A stretch of 64,000 nucleotides of DNA from Desulfobacterium sp. (GCA_030145245.1 JAQYWC010000033.1:62001-126000), one strand, 5' to 3'; positions 18,836-28,070 are shown, counted from the stretch's first letter. Numbers and translations: made by a program. Notes: generated by a model from the sequence alone, not told the origin.

Positions 18836-21724
18836 ATGCATCCCGACCTTACAGATTATTATACCGCAAACCTTGAACTGCTGAAGAAACACCACCCAAA
18901 GGTATGGGAACAGATGGCGAAAAATCCGCCGGAACCTTCAGGTACCATTTCCTGCGCCCCCAACGGCAACCCCAACCTGACGGTTACCAACAGTGAAGGC
19001 GCGGAAGTTACGCTGCACAATCAAGCCGCCCCGGACACGGAAACAGCAGATTTTTTGCAACGAGTTCCGGAAAATCATACAGGTTTCGTGGCAATCCTTG
19101 GAATGGGACTTGGGTTTGCAGCTTTGGACATACTAAAAAACAGACCCCATCTTCAGTGCCTGGCAATTTTTGAACTGGAACCGGGAATTTTTCTTCAAGC
19201 ATTGAAAAGTGTAGACTTTTCCCAAATCCTTACCGACCCCCGACTTCTCCTGTGCATTGGCTCGGACACCGAAATAGCAAAGGCCCTGGCACCGGCATCC
19301 CGCACCCTGCAACTGGAAGATTCCAATGTTTTTCACCAGCTTCCATCCTTTAAGTATAACCCCAGTGGATACAACCGGCTAAAAAAAGACCTTTTTTCCC
19401 ATCTCAACGCCCTTAACGTTGGGGGGGGAACCACCCGAAGACTTGGCATAGATTTTTTCAACAACCGTTTCAAGCATATGGCGACCATTCATCACCATCT
19501 CCTGCTTGAGCAGCTGCAAAATAAATTCTCCGGTATACCTGCCATCCTTGTGGCAGGCGGTCCTTCCCTTGACAAAAACATACATTTGCTGGCCCAAGCC
19601 CAGGAAAAAGCCGTTATTATTGCTGTGGATACGGTTCTTCCGACCCTTTTAAAGCATGGTGTTCACCCCCATTTCCTGACCTGCATAGACCCCTACGATC
19701 TTACCTATGAAAAATTTGCGGATGTTGCGCCAAAGGCAAAGGACATTGCCCTTATATGTTCATCCTGGGTCACCCCCCAGACGCCCAAGACCTTTCCGGC
19801 AGATCAAACATTCTGGACATTTACGGCTAAACATGTAGAGGCATGGCTTAACTCTCTTCTGGGTGGAAAAATATCAACCGGGGGCGCCACGACCGTGGCA
19901 CACCTGAACCTCATTGCCGCCGACATGCTGGGGTGCGATCCCATAATTTTTATCGGTCAAGATCTTGCTTTCCCGGATTCAGCAACCCATGCGACAGATG
20001 CCGTACTCCATGGTTCTTCCCCCAAAGGCGTGCCCATAGCCAACACCGAAGGGGAAACAGTAATGGGCATTGATGGTAAGGTGATGCGCACAAACCGTTC
20101 ATTTTTGAGCATGAAAGAACATTTTGAAGCAGCCATTGCCCGTTCCAGCCGAACCTATATAAATGCAACCGCGGTGGGAGCCGACATTAAAGGAACCAAA
20201 ATTCTTAATTTTCAGGAGGCCATTGACAAACACTGCAAGGTTGAAATTGAGACCACCCAACGCCTTAAAAAATATTATACAGAGCTCAAGCCCATATCCC
20301 CACAGAAAATGCTTGTAGAATTCAACAGCATGATTTCAAAGGCCAAAAAATTAAGCCAGTCAATTGAAAAATCCGACAGATTAAGCCACTCAGCGCTTAA
20401 AAGCTTGAAAAAGCTTGAAAAATCAAACACACGCATCCAGTCCTTTGGTATGCTTCCGCTACAACTTCAGCAGCAAATCAATAAGATAGACCACCTCCAC
20501 CAAAAACTGGATAACGCTCCAAATATATGGACTTTCCTAGACGAAACAACCATGGAAGGTTTAAAGGAGAGTGAGCGTCAAAAACAAAAAATCGCCATGC
20601 TTCAGAATGATCCTAAGAAATACAGCCTGTGGCTTAAAGCAAACCTAAACAGACTCATTGCCATCAACAAAGTAAGATCAGAGAGTCTTACCATGTTGCT
20701 TAACAACCTTGCCATGGTCATCTCCTTTCACCAGAAGGAAAATAATTGCTTAAAGAAAATAGCCAAGGGACACCAAAAAGAGAAAAACCGCCTGGAGCTT
20801 ACCCGGCTATATATGAACTCAAAAAATTATTTTCTTGCCAGACCCGTCCTTGAAAAGCTCTACCAGGCAATTCCCGACTCAGGAGAAGTGAATTTTCACC
20901 TTGGCTGCATGGCAGCACAATTTGCAGAACATGAAAAGGCGGCTGAATATTTCAGTACTGCAAAGCAACATGACCCTGCCCTTAATAAGGATATTGCCGT
21001 TTTCCGACAGGACCTCGGAGATACTTTTTTTTCATATTATGAATATTTTATCACTTTGCCCGGGTATGAGGCAAGCCAACGATACATGCTTCGTAAGGGG
21101 CTTAAATATTCCCCCGACCACAGCGAACTCATCAAAGGAGTTGAAACGCTGCTTAAAAAGGATCTGAAAGATATCGCGTCAGACCTTGATGAAGAGAATT
21201 ATCAGGACGCCACCGCCCTAATTATCGAATGGCACCAGACCGTTGCGGAACAGAAAAATTTAGCAAGCGCCCTTTCACCAGAACTTGCAGGTGAACTTTT
21301 TTTAAATCATGGAAAACTCAAGTTAAAAGAAAACAAAAGTTCAGAAGCCCTGGCAAGTTTTGAAAAAGCCCTGCATTATTCACCCCTCAGCCATGACCTC
21401 CATCTGTTCACCATTGAGGCCCTGTTTGCTGAAGGTCATTTCAATAAAGCCATCGAAGCGCTTAACAAAGCAATCTCCCTGGACAATAAATTTGCCACCT
21501 ACTGGGAGACCATCGGTGACACCTTAATGGCCAACGGACAAAGTGAAGATGCCATCCTGGCCTATGAACGTTGTTTCGTACGTCTTCCCGACAACATCCA
21601 GATCCTTAAAAAAATTGGGGACTGCTACATGAACACAGGTCAACTTGAGGCGGCCAAAGCCGCCTATGAGCAGCTTAAATTAGAATTGCAAAAGCGTGAT
21701 GCTTCACCGGTAAACAACCAATAA
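18836..21724 (+). CDS. Maf-type motility-associated glycosyltransferase with TPR tail
   Basis: 962-residue protein of the MAF flagellin glycosyltransferase family (DUF115, also labelled 6-hydroxymethylpterin pyrophosphokinase MptE-like). Family members attach nonulosonic acids such as legionaminic or pseudaminic acid to flagellin Ser/Thr. Visible: an N-terminal Rossmann-like part with AILGMGLGFAALDIL (about 86-100), then the core with AILVAGGPSLDKNI (about 236-249), STGGATTVAHLNLIAADMLG and CDPIIFIGQDLAF. The C-terminal 270 residues (about 690-960) hold several TPR-like helical repeats (FEKALHYSP, LNKAISLDN, YERCFVRLP). ATG with GGAGAG upstream. First gene of a plus-strand run leading into the phosphoramidate cassette. 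Confidence 0.88.
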   Translation: MHPDLTDYYTANLELLKKHHPKVWEQMAKNPPEPSGTISCAPNGNPNLTVTNSEGAEVTLHNQAAPDTETADFLQRVPENHTGFVAILGMGLGFAALDILKNRPHLQCLAIFELEPGIFLQALKSVDFSQILTDPRLLLCIGSDTEIAKALAPASRTLQLEDSNVFHQLPSFKYNPSGYNRLKKDLFSHLNALNVGGGTTRRLGIDFFNNRFKHMATIHHHLLLEQLQNKFSGIPAILVAGGPSLDKNIHLLAQAQEKAVIIAVDTVLPTLLKHGVHPHFLTCIDPYDLTYEKFADVAPKAKDIALICSSWVTPQTPKTFPADQTFWTFTAKHVEAWLNSLLGGKISTGGATTVAHLNLIAADMLGCDPIIFIGQDLAFPDSATHATDAVLHGSSPKGVPIANTEGETVMGIDGKVMRTNRSFLSMKEHFEAAIARSSRTYINATAVGADIKGTKILNFQEAIDKHCKVEIETTQRLKKYYTELKPISPQKMLVEFNSMISKAKKLSQSIEKSDRLSHSALKSLKKLEKSNTRIQSFGMLPLQLQQQINKIDHLHQKLDNAPNIWTFLDETTMEGLKESERQKQKIAMLQNDPKKYSLWLKANLNRLIAINKVRSESLTMLLNNLAMVISFHQKENNCLKKIAKGHQKEKNRLELTRLYMNSKNYFLARPVLEKLYQAIPDSGEVNFHLGCMAAQFAEHEKAAEYFSTAKQHDPALNKDIAVFRQDLGDTFFSYYEYFITLPGYEASQRYMLRKGLKYSPDHSELIKGVETLLKKDLKDIASDLDEENYQDATALIIEWHQTVAEQKNLASALSPELAGELFLNHGKLKLKENKSSEALASFEKALHYSPLSHDLHLFTIEALFAEGHFNKAIEALNKAISLDNKFATYWETIGDTLMANGQSEDAILAYERCFVRLPDNIQILKKIGDCYMNTGQLEAAKAAYEQLKLELQKRDASPVNNQ

Positions 21725-21796
21725 CAGCCAGGCTTGGCTTGGCTTGGCACAGAACAACAATCGATTAAAGATTTTAAGGTATCCATATTTATAAAA

Positions 21797-22447
21797 ATGA
21801 ACGATTACAGGAAACGATTCGGGTTAACAATGCGAACAGTAAATGCAACGGGTTATCATGAACCAAGAGATGCCCTTGCCCATGACTGGCGATTCTTTAT
21901 GAAATCACTCTTTCCCGATGATTTATGGATACCTCTTCCTAATATGGGCAGTGATATTGTACCCTTTCTTGAAGAATGGGAATTGAATGCCATCATTATT
22001 ACAGGTGGGAATGACATCGGAACGACCCCGTCGAGGGATAATACGGAAAAGGCGATTCTGGATCATGCCATGACAAAAAGGCTTCCCATTTTGGGGATTT
22101 GCAGGGGAATTCAATTTCTCCAGCACTATTTCAAAGGCAAATTGACCCGGTGCAATGCAAATATTCATGTAAACAACAGGCACATGGTTCAGATATTACA
22201 GGGTTCGCCTTTTTCAATTCCCAGCCAGGCAACTCTTTCTGTAAACTCTTTTCATGACTGGGGTATTAAAGAGGATCAGCTTGCCAGTGAATTAACGCCT
22301 TTTGCTGTAAGCGAGGATGGGTTTATTGAAGGGGTTTTTTCAATGAACCTGCCATTGCTTGGACTTCAGTGGCACCCGGAACGTGACGAAGATATAAATG
22401 GGTTTGACAAACTTCTAATAAAAGAGTTTTTAAAAAAATGGATATAG
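21797..22447 (+). CDS. Class I amidotransferase-like hydrolase, Cj1417-like (gamma-glutamyl-CDP-amidate hydrolase)
   Basis: 216 residues from ATG 21797; a longer TTG frame exists but has no ribosome site. Peptidase C26/class I glutamine amidotransferase fold: nucleophile Cys102 in GICRGIQFLQ and the His193/Glu195 pair in LQWHPERDED. In C. jejuni the homologous enzyme Cj1417 hydrolyses CDP-L-glutamine to glutamate and cytidine diphosphoramidate. On its own a PuuD-type gamma-glutamyl hydrolase would be the default call. The four specific neighbours (cytidylyltransferase, methyltransferase, APS-kinase-like and glutamine-kinase-like) make the phosphoramidate role much more likely. It overlaps the next gene by 10 bases. 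Confidence 0.8.
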   Translation: MNDYRKRFGLTMRTVNATGYHEPRDALAHDWRFFMKSLFPDDLWIPLPNMGSDIVPFLEEWELNAIIITGGNDIGTTPSRDNTEKAILDHAMTKRLPILGICRGIQFLQHYFKGKLTRCNANIHVNNRHMVQILQGSPFSIPSQATLSVNSFHDWGIKEDQLASELTPFAVSEDGFIEGVFSMNLPLLGLQWHPERDEDINGFDKLLIKEFLKKWI

Positions 22448-23217
22448 AAAAAAAGATCAATGCCATCATCCTTGCTGCCGGCCGTGGCTCGCGCATGAAA
22501 GATTTAACGGACCAACAGCCCAAATGCCTGGTAAAGATTGCGGGAAAAAGCCTTTTAGACTGGCAGATTTCCGCCCTTAAAGATTCAGGCATTCACAACA
22601 TTACAATTGTAAGGGGGTATAAGGCAGACCGGATTAAGGGAAATTTTAAAACCCTTGAAAATAACAGATGGGCAGAAACCAATATGGTAAAGACCCTGAT
22701 GTGCGCGTCATCACTTCTTCAAAAGGTTGAGTGTGTCGTAGCCTACTCAGACATTCTTTATCACCCTGACCATATTCGTCAAATCCGAAAGACACAGGGA
22801 GATATTTGCATAACCTACGATACCCAGTGGAACACACTATGGAAGCTTCGTTTCAAAAATCCACTTTCAGACGCTGAAACGTTCAAACAGCAAAATGGAT
22901 TATTATTAGAAATTGGGAACAGGGCCAACCATATTGATGAAATATCAGGTCAATACATGGGACTCATAAAAATAACACCGGCCGGATGGGAGCAGATCAC
23001 AAGCCTTATGGAAGATATGCCGACCGCCCAAATTGACAAACTTGATATGACAGCACTGTTAAAAGAACTTCTTAAAAAGAAAATTCAAATAAATGTCGTA
23101 CCGGTATCAGGAAAATGGTGCGAAGTGGATAGTGAAACAGATTTAATCTGTTATGAAAAAGAGCTGAAAAGCAATGGAGAAAAAGGTAAGTCATGGGAAC
23201 ATGACTGGAGATACTGA
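22438..23217 (+). CDS. Nucleotidyltransferase, Cj1416-like (CTP:phosphoglutamine cytidylyltransferase)
   Basis: 259 residues, single-domain NTP-transferase fold. The start has INAIILAAGRGSRM (7-20) with the G-x-G-x-R nucleotide signature, then PKCLVKIAGKSLLDWQI. YSDILYH supplies a metal-binding Asp, and KWCEVDSETDL near the C-terminus supplies another. C. jejuni Cj1416 joins CTP and L-glutamine phosphate to CDP-L-glutamine. A phosphocholine or sugar cytidylyltransferase would look similar; the gene context decides. ATG overlaps the amidohydrolase stop by 10 bases, so the two are probably made in equal amounts. Confidence 0.8.
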   Translation: MDIEKKINAIILAAGRGSRMKDLTDQQPKCLVKIAGKSLLDWQISALKDSGIHNITIVRGYKADRIKGNFKTLENNRWAETNMVKTLMCASSLLQKVECVVAYSDILYHPDHIRQIRKTQGDICITYDTQWNTLWKLRFKNPLSDAETFKQQNGLLLEIGNRANHIDEISGQYMGLIKITPAGWEQITSLMEDMPTAQIDKLDMTALLKELLKKKIQINVVPVSGKWCEVDSETDLICYEKELKSNGEKGKSWEHDWRY

Positions 23218-23287
23218 TCATTTTTTGGATTGGATAATGTTGTATTAACACATTTCCTTTCTTCGAATTAAAACAACTCAAATTTAT

Positions 23288-24067
23288 ATGGAATACATTT
23301 TTATGAAACATGGTGATTTTAGTCAGTTAGCCGAGAACTATTCGAAATACCGTCCGGGTTACTCCACTTTTGTCAGGGATGCTATTCTGGGTCTATGTGG
23401 TAAAAAACATGAAGACATTGATTTTGTAGATGTAGGCGCCGGCACTGGTATATGGACACGAATGATAGCAGAGAAAGGTTGCAATGCCATTGCTGTTGAA
23501 CCAAATTCAAGCATGCTTGAATTTGGAAAACAGAATAAAAACAATTCTGAGATCCAATGGGTCAATAACAGCGCGGAAGATACGGGTTTAAAGGACAATT
23601 CAGCAGATCTTGTCTCAATGGCATCATCTTTTCACTGGCCTGATTTCGACCGTGCTATAAAAGAATTTAATCGAATTCTGAAACCTGGTGGGTATTTTGT
23701 GGCCCTGTGGAATCCACGTTTACTTGAAAAGAACCCACTTTTAGTCGAAATAGAAAACAAGCTTAAGGAAATAGCCCCTGACCTTAAAAGGGTATCTTCT
23801 GGACGCTCTGAATTTTGCGATGGCCTCATGGACAAACTTTCAGCCACGCCATTTTTCAGTGATGTCCTCTATCTGGAAGGACGTCACAAAGAGAAACAGA
23901 GCACAGAACGGTACATTGGTCTGTGGGAGTCGGTAAATGATATCCGGGTTCAGGCCGGGCCGGAACGATTTAAAATTTTCCTTGATTACATCAAAGAGAG
24001 AATTGCATCGACGGATTTCATAGAAGCCAGCTATACGACATGTGCCTGGATAGCACAAAAAAAATAA
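23288..24067 (+). CDS. Class I SAM-dependent methyltransferase of the phosphoramidate cassette
   Basis: 259 residues (or 254 if ATG 23303 is used). Motif I is VDVGAGTGIWTRMIAEKG (about 46-63), followed by the acidic residue in AIAVEPNSSM. Motif II/III region is DLVSMASSFHWPDFDRA and LKPGGYFVALWNPRL. The fold is that of small-molecule methyltransferases (UbiE/Tam-like). The C. jejuni MeOPN locus contains two putative methyltransferases, Cj1419 and Cj1420, that are thought to make the O-methyl group; this gene is the only methyltransferase here. Substrate assignment is inference from position. Weak ribosome site. Confidence 0.8.
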   Translation: MEYIFMKHGDFSQLAENYSKYRPGYSTFVRDAILGLCGKKHEDIDFVDVGAGTGIWTRMIAEKGCNAIAVEPNSSMLEFGKQNKNNSEIQWVNNSAEDTGLKDNSADLVSMASSFHWPDFDRAIKEFNRILKPGGYFVALWNPRLLEKNPLLVEIENKLKEIAPDLKRVSSGRSEFCDGLMDKLSATPFFSDVLYLEGRHKEKQSTERYIGLWESVNDIRVQAGPERFKIFLDYIKERIASTDFIEASYTTCAWIAQKK

Positions 24068-24108
24068 AACTCCAACGACATAAAATGCAAAGGAAGCGGA
24101 CGAAACCT

Positions 24109-24621
24109 ATGCAAAGCAGATCAAATGGAACCTGCTACTGGATTACAGGGTTAGCAGGTTCGGGAAAGACAACCTTAGGCAGGCTATTGTACAAGCATTT
24201 CAAGGAATGCAAAGGGAACACGGTATACCTTGATGGTGACATACTGAGGGAAGTTCTTGATGCAAAAGAGATGTATTCCCTTGAAGAGCGCAAAGATCTT
24301 GCCATGTGTTACTCAAGATTGTGCAACATGTTAACCCAACAGGGGCTGGACGTTATATGCGCTACGATTTCAATGTTCCATGATGTTAGAGAGTGGAATC
24401 GTGGGAACATAGAAAAGTATCAGGAAATATATATCAAAGTGCCCATGGAAGTATTATTTGAACGGGACCAGAAGCAGTTGTACAGTTCGGCACAAAAAGA
24501 GGTTGTCGGTCTGGATCTCCCAATTGAAGAGCCTGATTCTCCTGACCTTGTACTTATTAATGACGGCACCGTTCAACCCAAGATATTAGTTGACAGAATA
24601 CTGGAACATACCGCCGGATAA
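24109..24621 (+). CDS. APS-kinase-like protein, Cj1415-like (cytidine diphosphoramidate kinase)
   Basis: 170 residues from ATG 24109; in-frame starts at 24040 and 24085 are also possible and would add 23 or 8 basic residues. P-loop kinase with GLAGSGKTT (about 13-21), YLDGDILREVL, and the APS-kinase-like segments YSLEERKDLAMCYSRLCNML and KVPMEVLFERDQK. In C. jejuni Cj1415, an APS kinase relative, phosphorylates the 3'-OH of cytidine diphosphoramidate. A true adenylylsulfate kinase for PAPS synthesis is the alternative, but there is no sulfate-activation gene nearby and the other cassette enzymes are all present. Confidence 0.8.
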   Translation: MQSRSNGTCYWITGLAGSGKTTLGRLLYKHFKECKGNTVYLDGDILREVLDAKEMYSLEERKDLAMCYSRLCNMLTQQGLDVICATISMFHDVREWNRGNIEKYQEIYIKVPMEVLFERDQKQLYSSAQKEVVGLDLPIEEPDSPDLVLINDGTVQPKILVDRILEHTAG

Positions 24622-24632
24622 AGGAGAGTGCA

Positions 24633-26960
24633 ATGGCCCATGTTTTTAAGAGCAAAGCTGAAACCCTTGCCGAAATAGAAACAATAATCACAACCGCCAC
24701 GATCCTTCCTCAATTGAGGTTCACCGTTGAGCAATGGCTTGAACATGGAACGACTCTGCTTGAAAATCCAATAGAATCCTGGCTGAAAAACCCCACAATA
24801 GTCAGAAGCAGTGCCATCTCAGAAGATACGGAAACGGAATCAAAGGCAGGCCACTATTGTTCTGTAACAAACGTAAATGGGTTTGAAAATTTAGTGGATG
24901 CCGTTAAAACGGTTATTGCCTCTTTTGTAGAAAAGAACCCCAACGACCAGGTTTTCATTCAACCCATGCTCCAGAATGTGAAAGTAAGCGGAGTTGTTTT
25001 CACCCGGGACCCGAACAATGGGGCACCATATGACGTGGTCAACTATGATGATTTTTCAGGGCAAACAGACTCTGTAACCTCAGGACAGTCAAATAATTTA
25101 CACACATTCTACCACTCAAAACATTCAAATACAAAATTGAATAAGTGGAAAAATAAATTATTTGAAATGACACGGGAACTGGAGTCTTTTTTTAATAATG
25201 ACAGCCTTGATATTGAATTTGCAGTTGACCAAAACGATATTTTACACCTATTGCAAATACGTCCTCTTATCATTCCAAAGGCCGCTCTTATCTCTGACAA
25301 CAACCAGAAACTGGCATTGCAGCAGATTGAGCATAAAATAAAATCCATTTTAAAGCCCCACCCTTATCTCTTGGGAGAGAGAACCGTTTTAGGTATCATG
25401 CCGGACTGGAATCCTGCTGAGATCATAGGGGTACGCCCCAGGCCTTTGGCCCTCTCCCTGTACAAGGAGCTGATAACAGACAACATCTGGGCCTATCAAA
25501 GGGATAATTATGGGTATAGAAATCTGCGAAGCTTTCCCCTGCTCATAAACCTGAAAGGATTGCCCTATATCGATGTCCGTGTGAGCTTTAATTCTTTCAT
25601 TCCAGCAGATCTGCCGGATGATGTTGCATCCAAACTTGTCAGCTATTATCTCAACCAATTATGCGCGCACCCCAATCACCATGACAAAGTAGAGTTTGAA
25701 ATCGTTTTCTCCTGTTATTCATTGGATATTGAAAATCGGTTAACGCAATTAAATAAAAAAGGGGAATTCTCGAAAAATGAATGCTCCATGATTGCGGAAA
25801 GCCTTAGAAATTTAACAAATGCAATCATCCGAAATGATACAGGCTTATGGAAAAAAGACATCTCAAAGATCAAAGAATTAAAACTGCGTCAAAAAAAGGT
25901 ATTAGACAGTGAACTGAACAAGATTGAAAAAATTTACTGGTTGATGGAAGATTGCAAACGTTACGGGACCCTTCCCTTTGCAGGTCTGGCCCGGGCTGGA
26001 TTCATTGCTGTTCAGCTCTTAAAATCCATGGTTACGGTTAAGGTTATAACATCTGAAGAGTATGAACGTTTTATGAATTCACTCGACACGGTTAATTATC
26101 AGATGAATGCTGACCGGAAAATTTTAAATCGCACAGGCTTTTTATCCAAGTATGGTTTCTTACGTCCAGGGACCTATGATATAAGGTCACCACGCTATGA
26201 CGAAGCCCCTGACGACTATTTCAACTGGGATAGTATCGAATCGATACGAGAGGATAATGACAGTTTTGCTTTGGGATTGGATGCTTTAAACAGCATTGAA
26301 CGCCTGATGGAACACCACAAACTGGATCTTGACGTCTTAAGCCTTTTTAACTTTATTAAAGGGGCCATAGAAGGCCGGGAATATGCAAAGTTCATATTCA
26401 CCAAGAGTTTAAGTGATGCCATCAAGCTTTTCATTCAATTGGGACACGATCTGGGTTTTTCCACATCAGATCTGTCATTTGCTGATATCAATATTATAAA
26501 ACAGTTGTATGCATCTGCTGAAGATCCTGAAAAACTTTTGAAAAAATCCATCGACGAAGGAAAAGAGAATTATAAGATAACCCAATCCGTCAATTTACCC
26601 CCCCTTATTTCCAGTGCTGAAGAGATCCATTCCTTTGAATTGCCTGTTAATGATCCAAATTTTATAACACAAAATTCCTTTGCGGGATCAGTCATCAAAC
26701 AAGACCTGAAAAATTCGAAACTTAAAGCCAAAATAATCATGATTCCGTCTGCCGATCCGGGATTTGATTGGTTGTTCACCCACGATATTGGAGGCTTAAT
26801 TACCAAATATGGTGGAATTAACTCCCACATGGCAATCCGTGCAGGCGAACTTGGAATACCTTCGGTCATAGGGTGTGGGGAGCTGCTATACAAAAAATGG
26901 GAACAAGAAAACAGACTGCTGCTGGATTGCGCAAACAAGCAGGTCAAAATACTCAAATAA
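24633..26960 (+). CDS. PEP-synthase-like phosphotransferase, Cj1418-like (L-glutamine kinase)
   Basis: 775 residues; GGAGAG four bases before the ATG. Domain order: N-terminal ATP-grasp like PPDK/PEP synthase (VRSSAISEDTETESKAGHY, 57-75; GVVFTRDPNNG, about 114-124; LHLLQIRPL, about 206-214), a large helical middle region, and a C-terminal swivelling domain with the phospho-carrier His732 in YGGINSHMAIRAGELGIPS. There is no PEP/pyruvate-binding barrel, so it is not a PEP synthase or PPDK. C. jejuni Cj1418 has this build and makes L-glutamine phosphate from glutamine and ATP. It supplies the first step of the pathway although it is encoded near the end of the cassette. Confidence 0.82.
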   Translation: MAHVFKSKAETLAEIETIITTATILPQLRFTVEQWLEHGTTLLENPIESWLKNPTIVRSSAISEDTETESKAGHYCSVTNVNGFENLVDAVKTVIASFVEKNPNDQVFIQPMLQNVKVSGVVFTRDPNNGAPYDVVNYDDFSGQTDSVTSGQSNNLHTFYHSKHSNTKLNKWKNKLFEMTRELESFFNNDSLDIEFAVDQNDILHLLQIRPLIIPKAALISDNNQKLALQQIEHKIKSILKPHPYLLGERTVLGIMPDWNPAEIIGVRPRPLALSLYKELITDNIWAYQRDNYGYRNLRSFPLLINLKGLPYIDVRVSFNSFIPADLPDDVASKLVSYYLNQLCAHPNHHDKVEFEIVFSCYSLDIENRLTQLNKKGEFSKNECSMIAESLRNLTNAIIRNDTGLWKKDISKIKELKLRQKKVLDSELNKIEKIYWLMEDCKRYGTLPFAGLARAGFIAVQLLKSMVTVKVITSEEYERFMNSLDTVNYQMNADRKILNRTGFLSKYGFLRPGTYDIRSPRYDEAPDDYFNWDSIESIREDNDSFALGLDALNSIERLMEHHKLDLDVLSLFNFIKGAIEGREYAKFIFTKSLSDAIKLFIQLGHDLGFSTSDLSFADINIIKQLYASAEDPEKLLKKSIDEGKENYKITQSVNLPPLISSAEEIHSFELPVNDPNFITQNSFAGSVIKQDLKNSKLKAKIIMIPSADPGFDWLFTHDIGGLITKYGGINSHMAIRAGELGIPSVIGCGELLYKKWEQENRLLLDCANKQVKILK

Positions 26961-26982
26961 AAAGGCCAAAGGAATCTTTACC

Positions 26983-27990
26983 ATGCAAAAACTGGATTTT
27001 ATAATTTTATCGGTTGGGAGGGTTGCAACTCAAGCCATCTGGAGGTACACATCCTGCCATCCGGAACTATATGTACCCAGCTTTTATTTAACAGATGAAC
27101 TCATAAGAAACAACAGGGAAGACCAGCTAAAAGGGTTGTACCAAAACGTTCCGTCCGATAAATTACGGGGAATTATCATCCACGATGAAAAGATATTAAA
27201 TATTTTGCCCAAGTTTGAGTATACCAAGGTGATACATATGGTGAGGAACCCCTATGATATGGCCAAAGCCCTGTATAATCATACCCTTCACCGGTCCTAT
27301 ATTTTTGACAGTGTAAAACATCCAGGGACCCTTGAACAATACCTGGAGGCAAATTCAAGCTCTTTTTGTTTCTATAAAATAGGGTTCCCAATATACAAAG
27401 AACCGGACCAGGTTAAAACCATTGATTTCACAGAAATGAAGGATGAAAATATCTCTCAGACCATGCGAGACCTCTTTTCCTTTCTGGACGTTGATGAATC
27501 GTATGACAGTGCACTTTTTCACATAACACAGCAGGACGACACCTCGGCACTGATGAGGGGAATTTTCCCACCTAACATAATCCATTCAAACGGACGTCTG
27601 AGCTTAAAGATGGCTTATGCCGGAGATGAAATTTTCAGCGGGGAAGGCTCAGGCCACCGATTTGTTGGATCGTTAGAAAAGCCATCGGCTTTCTTTTCCG
27701 ATTTTACAATCCCGTTCCAGGATAAAAAGCTGGACATATTTGTTCAAGAATCAGAACTCAACAAAATGAACCCAGATGAACGGCAACTTCTTCAGGACAA
27801 TCTAACGCAAAATCTCACAACAGCCTTAAAAACATGGGCAAAATCGATTGAAAAACTTGAAGTTGTTATTTTCCCCCAACGGGTCAAGGAGCTATCAAAA
27901 TCCCAACGCCAATGGCTCGATGGCTTCATAAAACATGATATGAAAAAAATGATACAAACTTTTCCGAAATTAAAGAACAAATGGTTTTAA
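26983..27990 (+). CDS. Sulfotransferase-like protein, candidate phosphoramidate transferase
   Basis: 335 residues from ATG 26983 (AAAGGA upstream). The N-terminus FIILSVGRVATQAIWRYTS (6-24), followed by CHPEL, matches the layout of the sulfotransferase 5'-phosphosulfate loop (normally G-R-S-G-T then H-P-E). KVIHMVRNPYDMAKALYNH (82-100) matches the 3'-phosphate binding segment. The Ser/Lys of the usual loop are replaced by Val-Ala, so it is not a standard sulfotransferase. Since the cassette is expected to make a 3'-phospho-cytidine donor analogous to PAPS, I infer it may transfer the (methyl) phosphoramidate group. Last gene of the plus-strand run; a strong hairpin follows. Confidence 0.6.
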   Translation: MQKLDFIILSVGRVATQAIWRYTSCHPELYVPSFYLTDELIRNNREDQLKGLYQNVPSDKLRGIIIHDEKILNILPKFEYTKVIHMVRNPYDMAKALYNHTLHRSYIFDSVKHPGTLEQYLEANSSSFCFYKIGFPIYKEPDQVKTIDFTEMKDENISQTMRDLFSFLDVDESYDSALFHITQQDDTSALMRGIFPPNIIHSNGRLSLKMAYAGDEIFSGEGSGHRFVGSLEKPSAFFSDFTIPFQDKKLDIFVQESELNKMNPDERQLLQDNLTQNLTTALKTWAKSIEKLEVVIFPQRVKELSKSQRQWLDGFIKHDMKKMIQTFPKLKNKWF

Positions 27991-27991
27991 G

Positions 27992-28023
27992 TTTCAATGC
28001 CCGGCAGATGCCGGGCATTGAAA
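27992..28023. terminator. Bidirectional hairpin between the convergent glycan operons
   Basis: A perfect 15-bp inverted repeat (27992-28006 with 28009-28023) around a 2-base loop, GC-rich in the middle and ending in AAA/TTT. It lies directly after the last plus-strand cassette gene and 48 bases after the legF stop on the minus strand. No long T run, so termination strength is uncertain. Confidence 0.7.
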
Positions 28024-28070
28024 TAATGACTTGTAATATCAAACCTTGGGAAAGCCCTTCAAGTGCCGGT

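Noticed and set aside
18641-18895. Small minus-strand frame overlapping the maf start
   Set aside because: It overlaps the well-supported maf N-terminus, lacks a ribosome site and shows no recognisable pattern.
21797-22447. Gamma-glutamyl-GABA hydrolase of putrescine breakdown
   Set aside because: Same fold, but no putrescine genes are nearby and the gene overlaps the cytidylyltransferase of the cassette.
24109-24621. Adenylylsulfate kinase for sulfate assimilation
   Set aside because: It resembles APS kinase, but the neighbours are the glutamine kinase, cytidylyltransferase and amidohydrolase of the phosphoramidate pathway and no sulfurylase is nearby.
24633-26960. Phosphoenolpyruvate synthase or pyruvate phosphate dikinase
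   Set aside because: ATP-grasp and phospho-His domains are present but the PEP/pyruvate barrel is missing, and the length and context match glutamine kinase.
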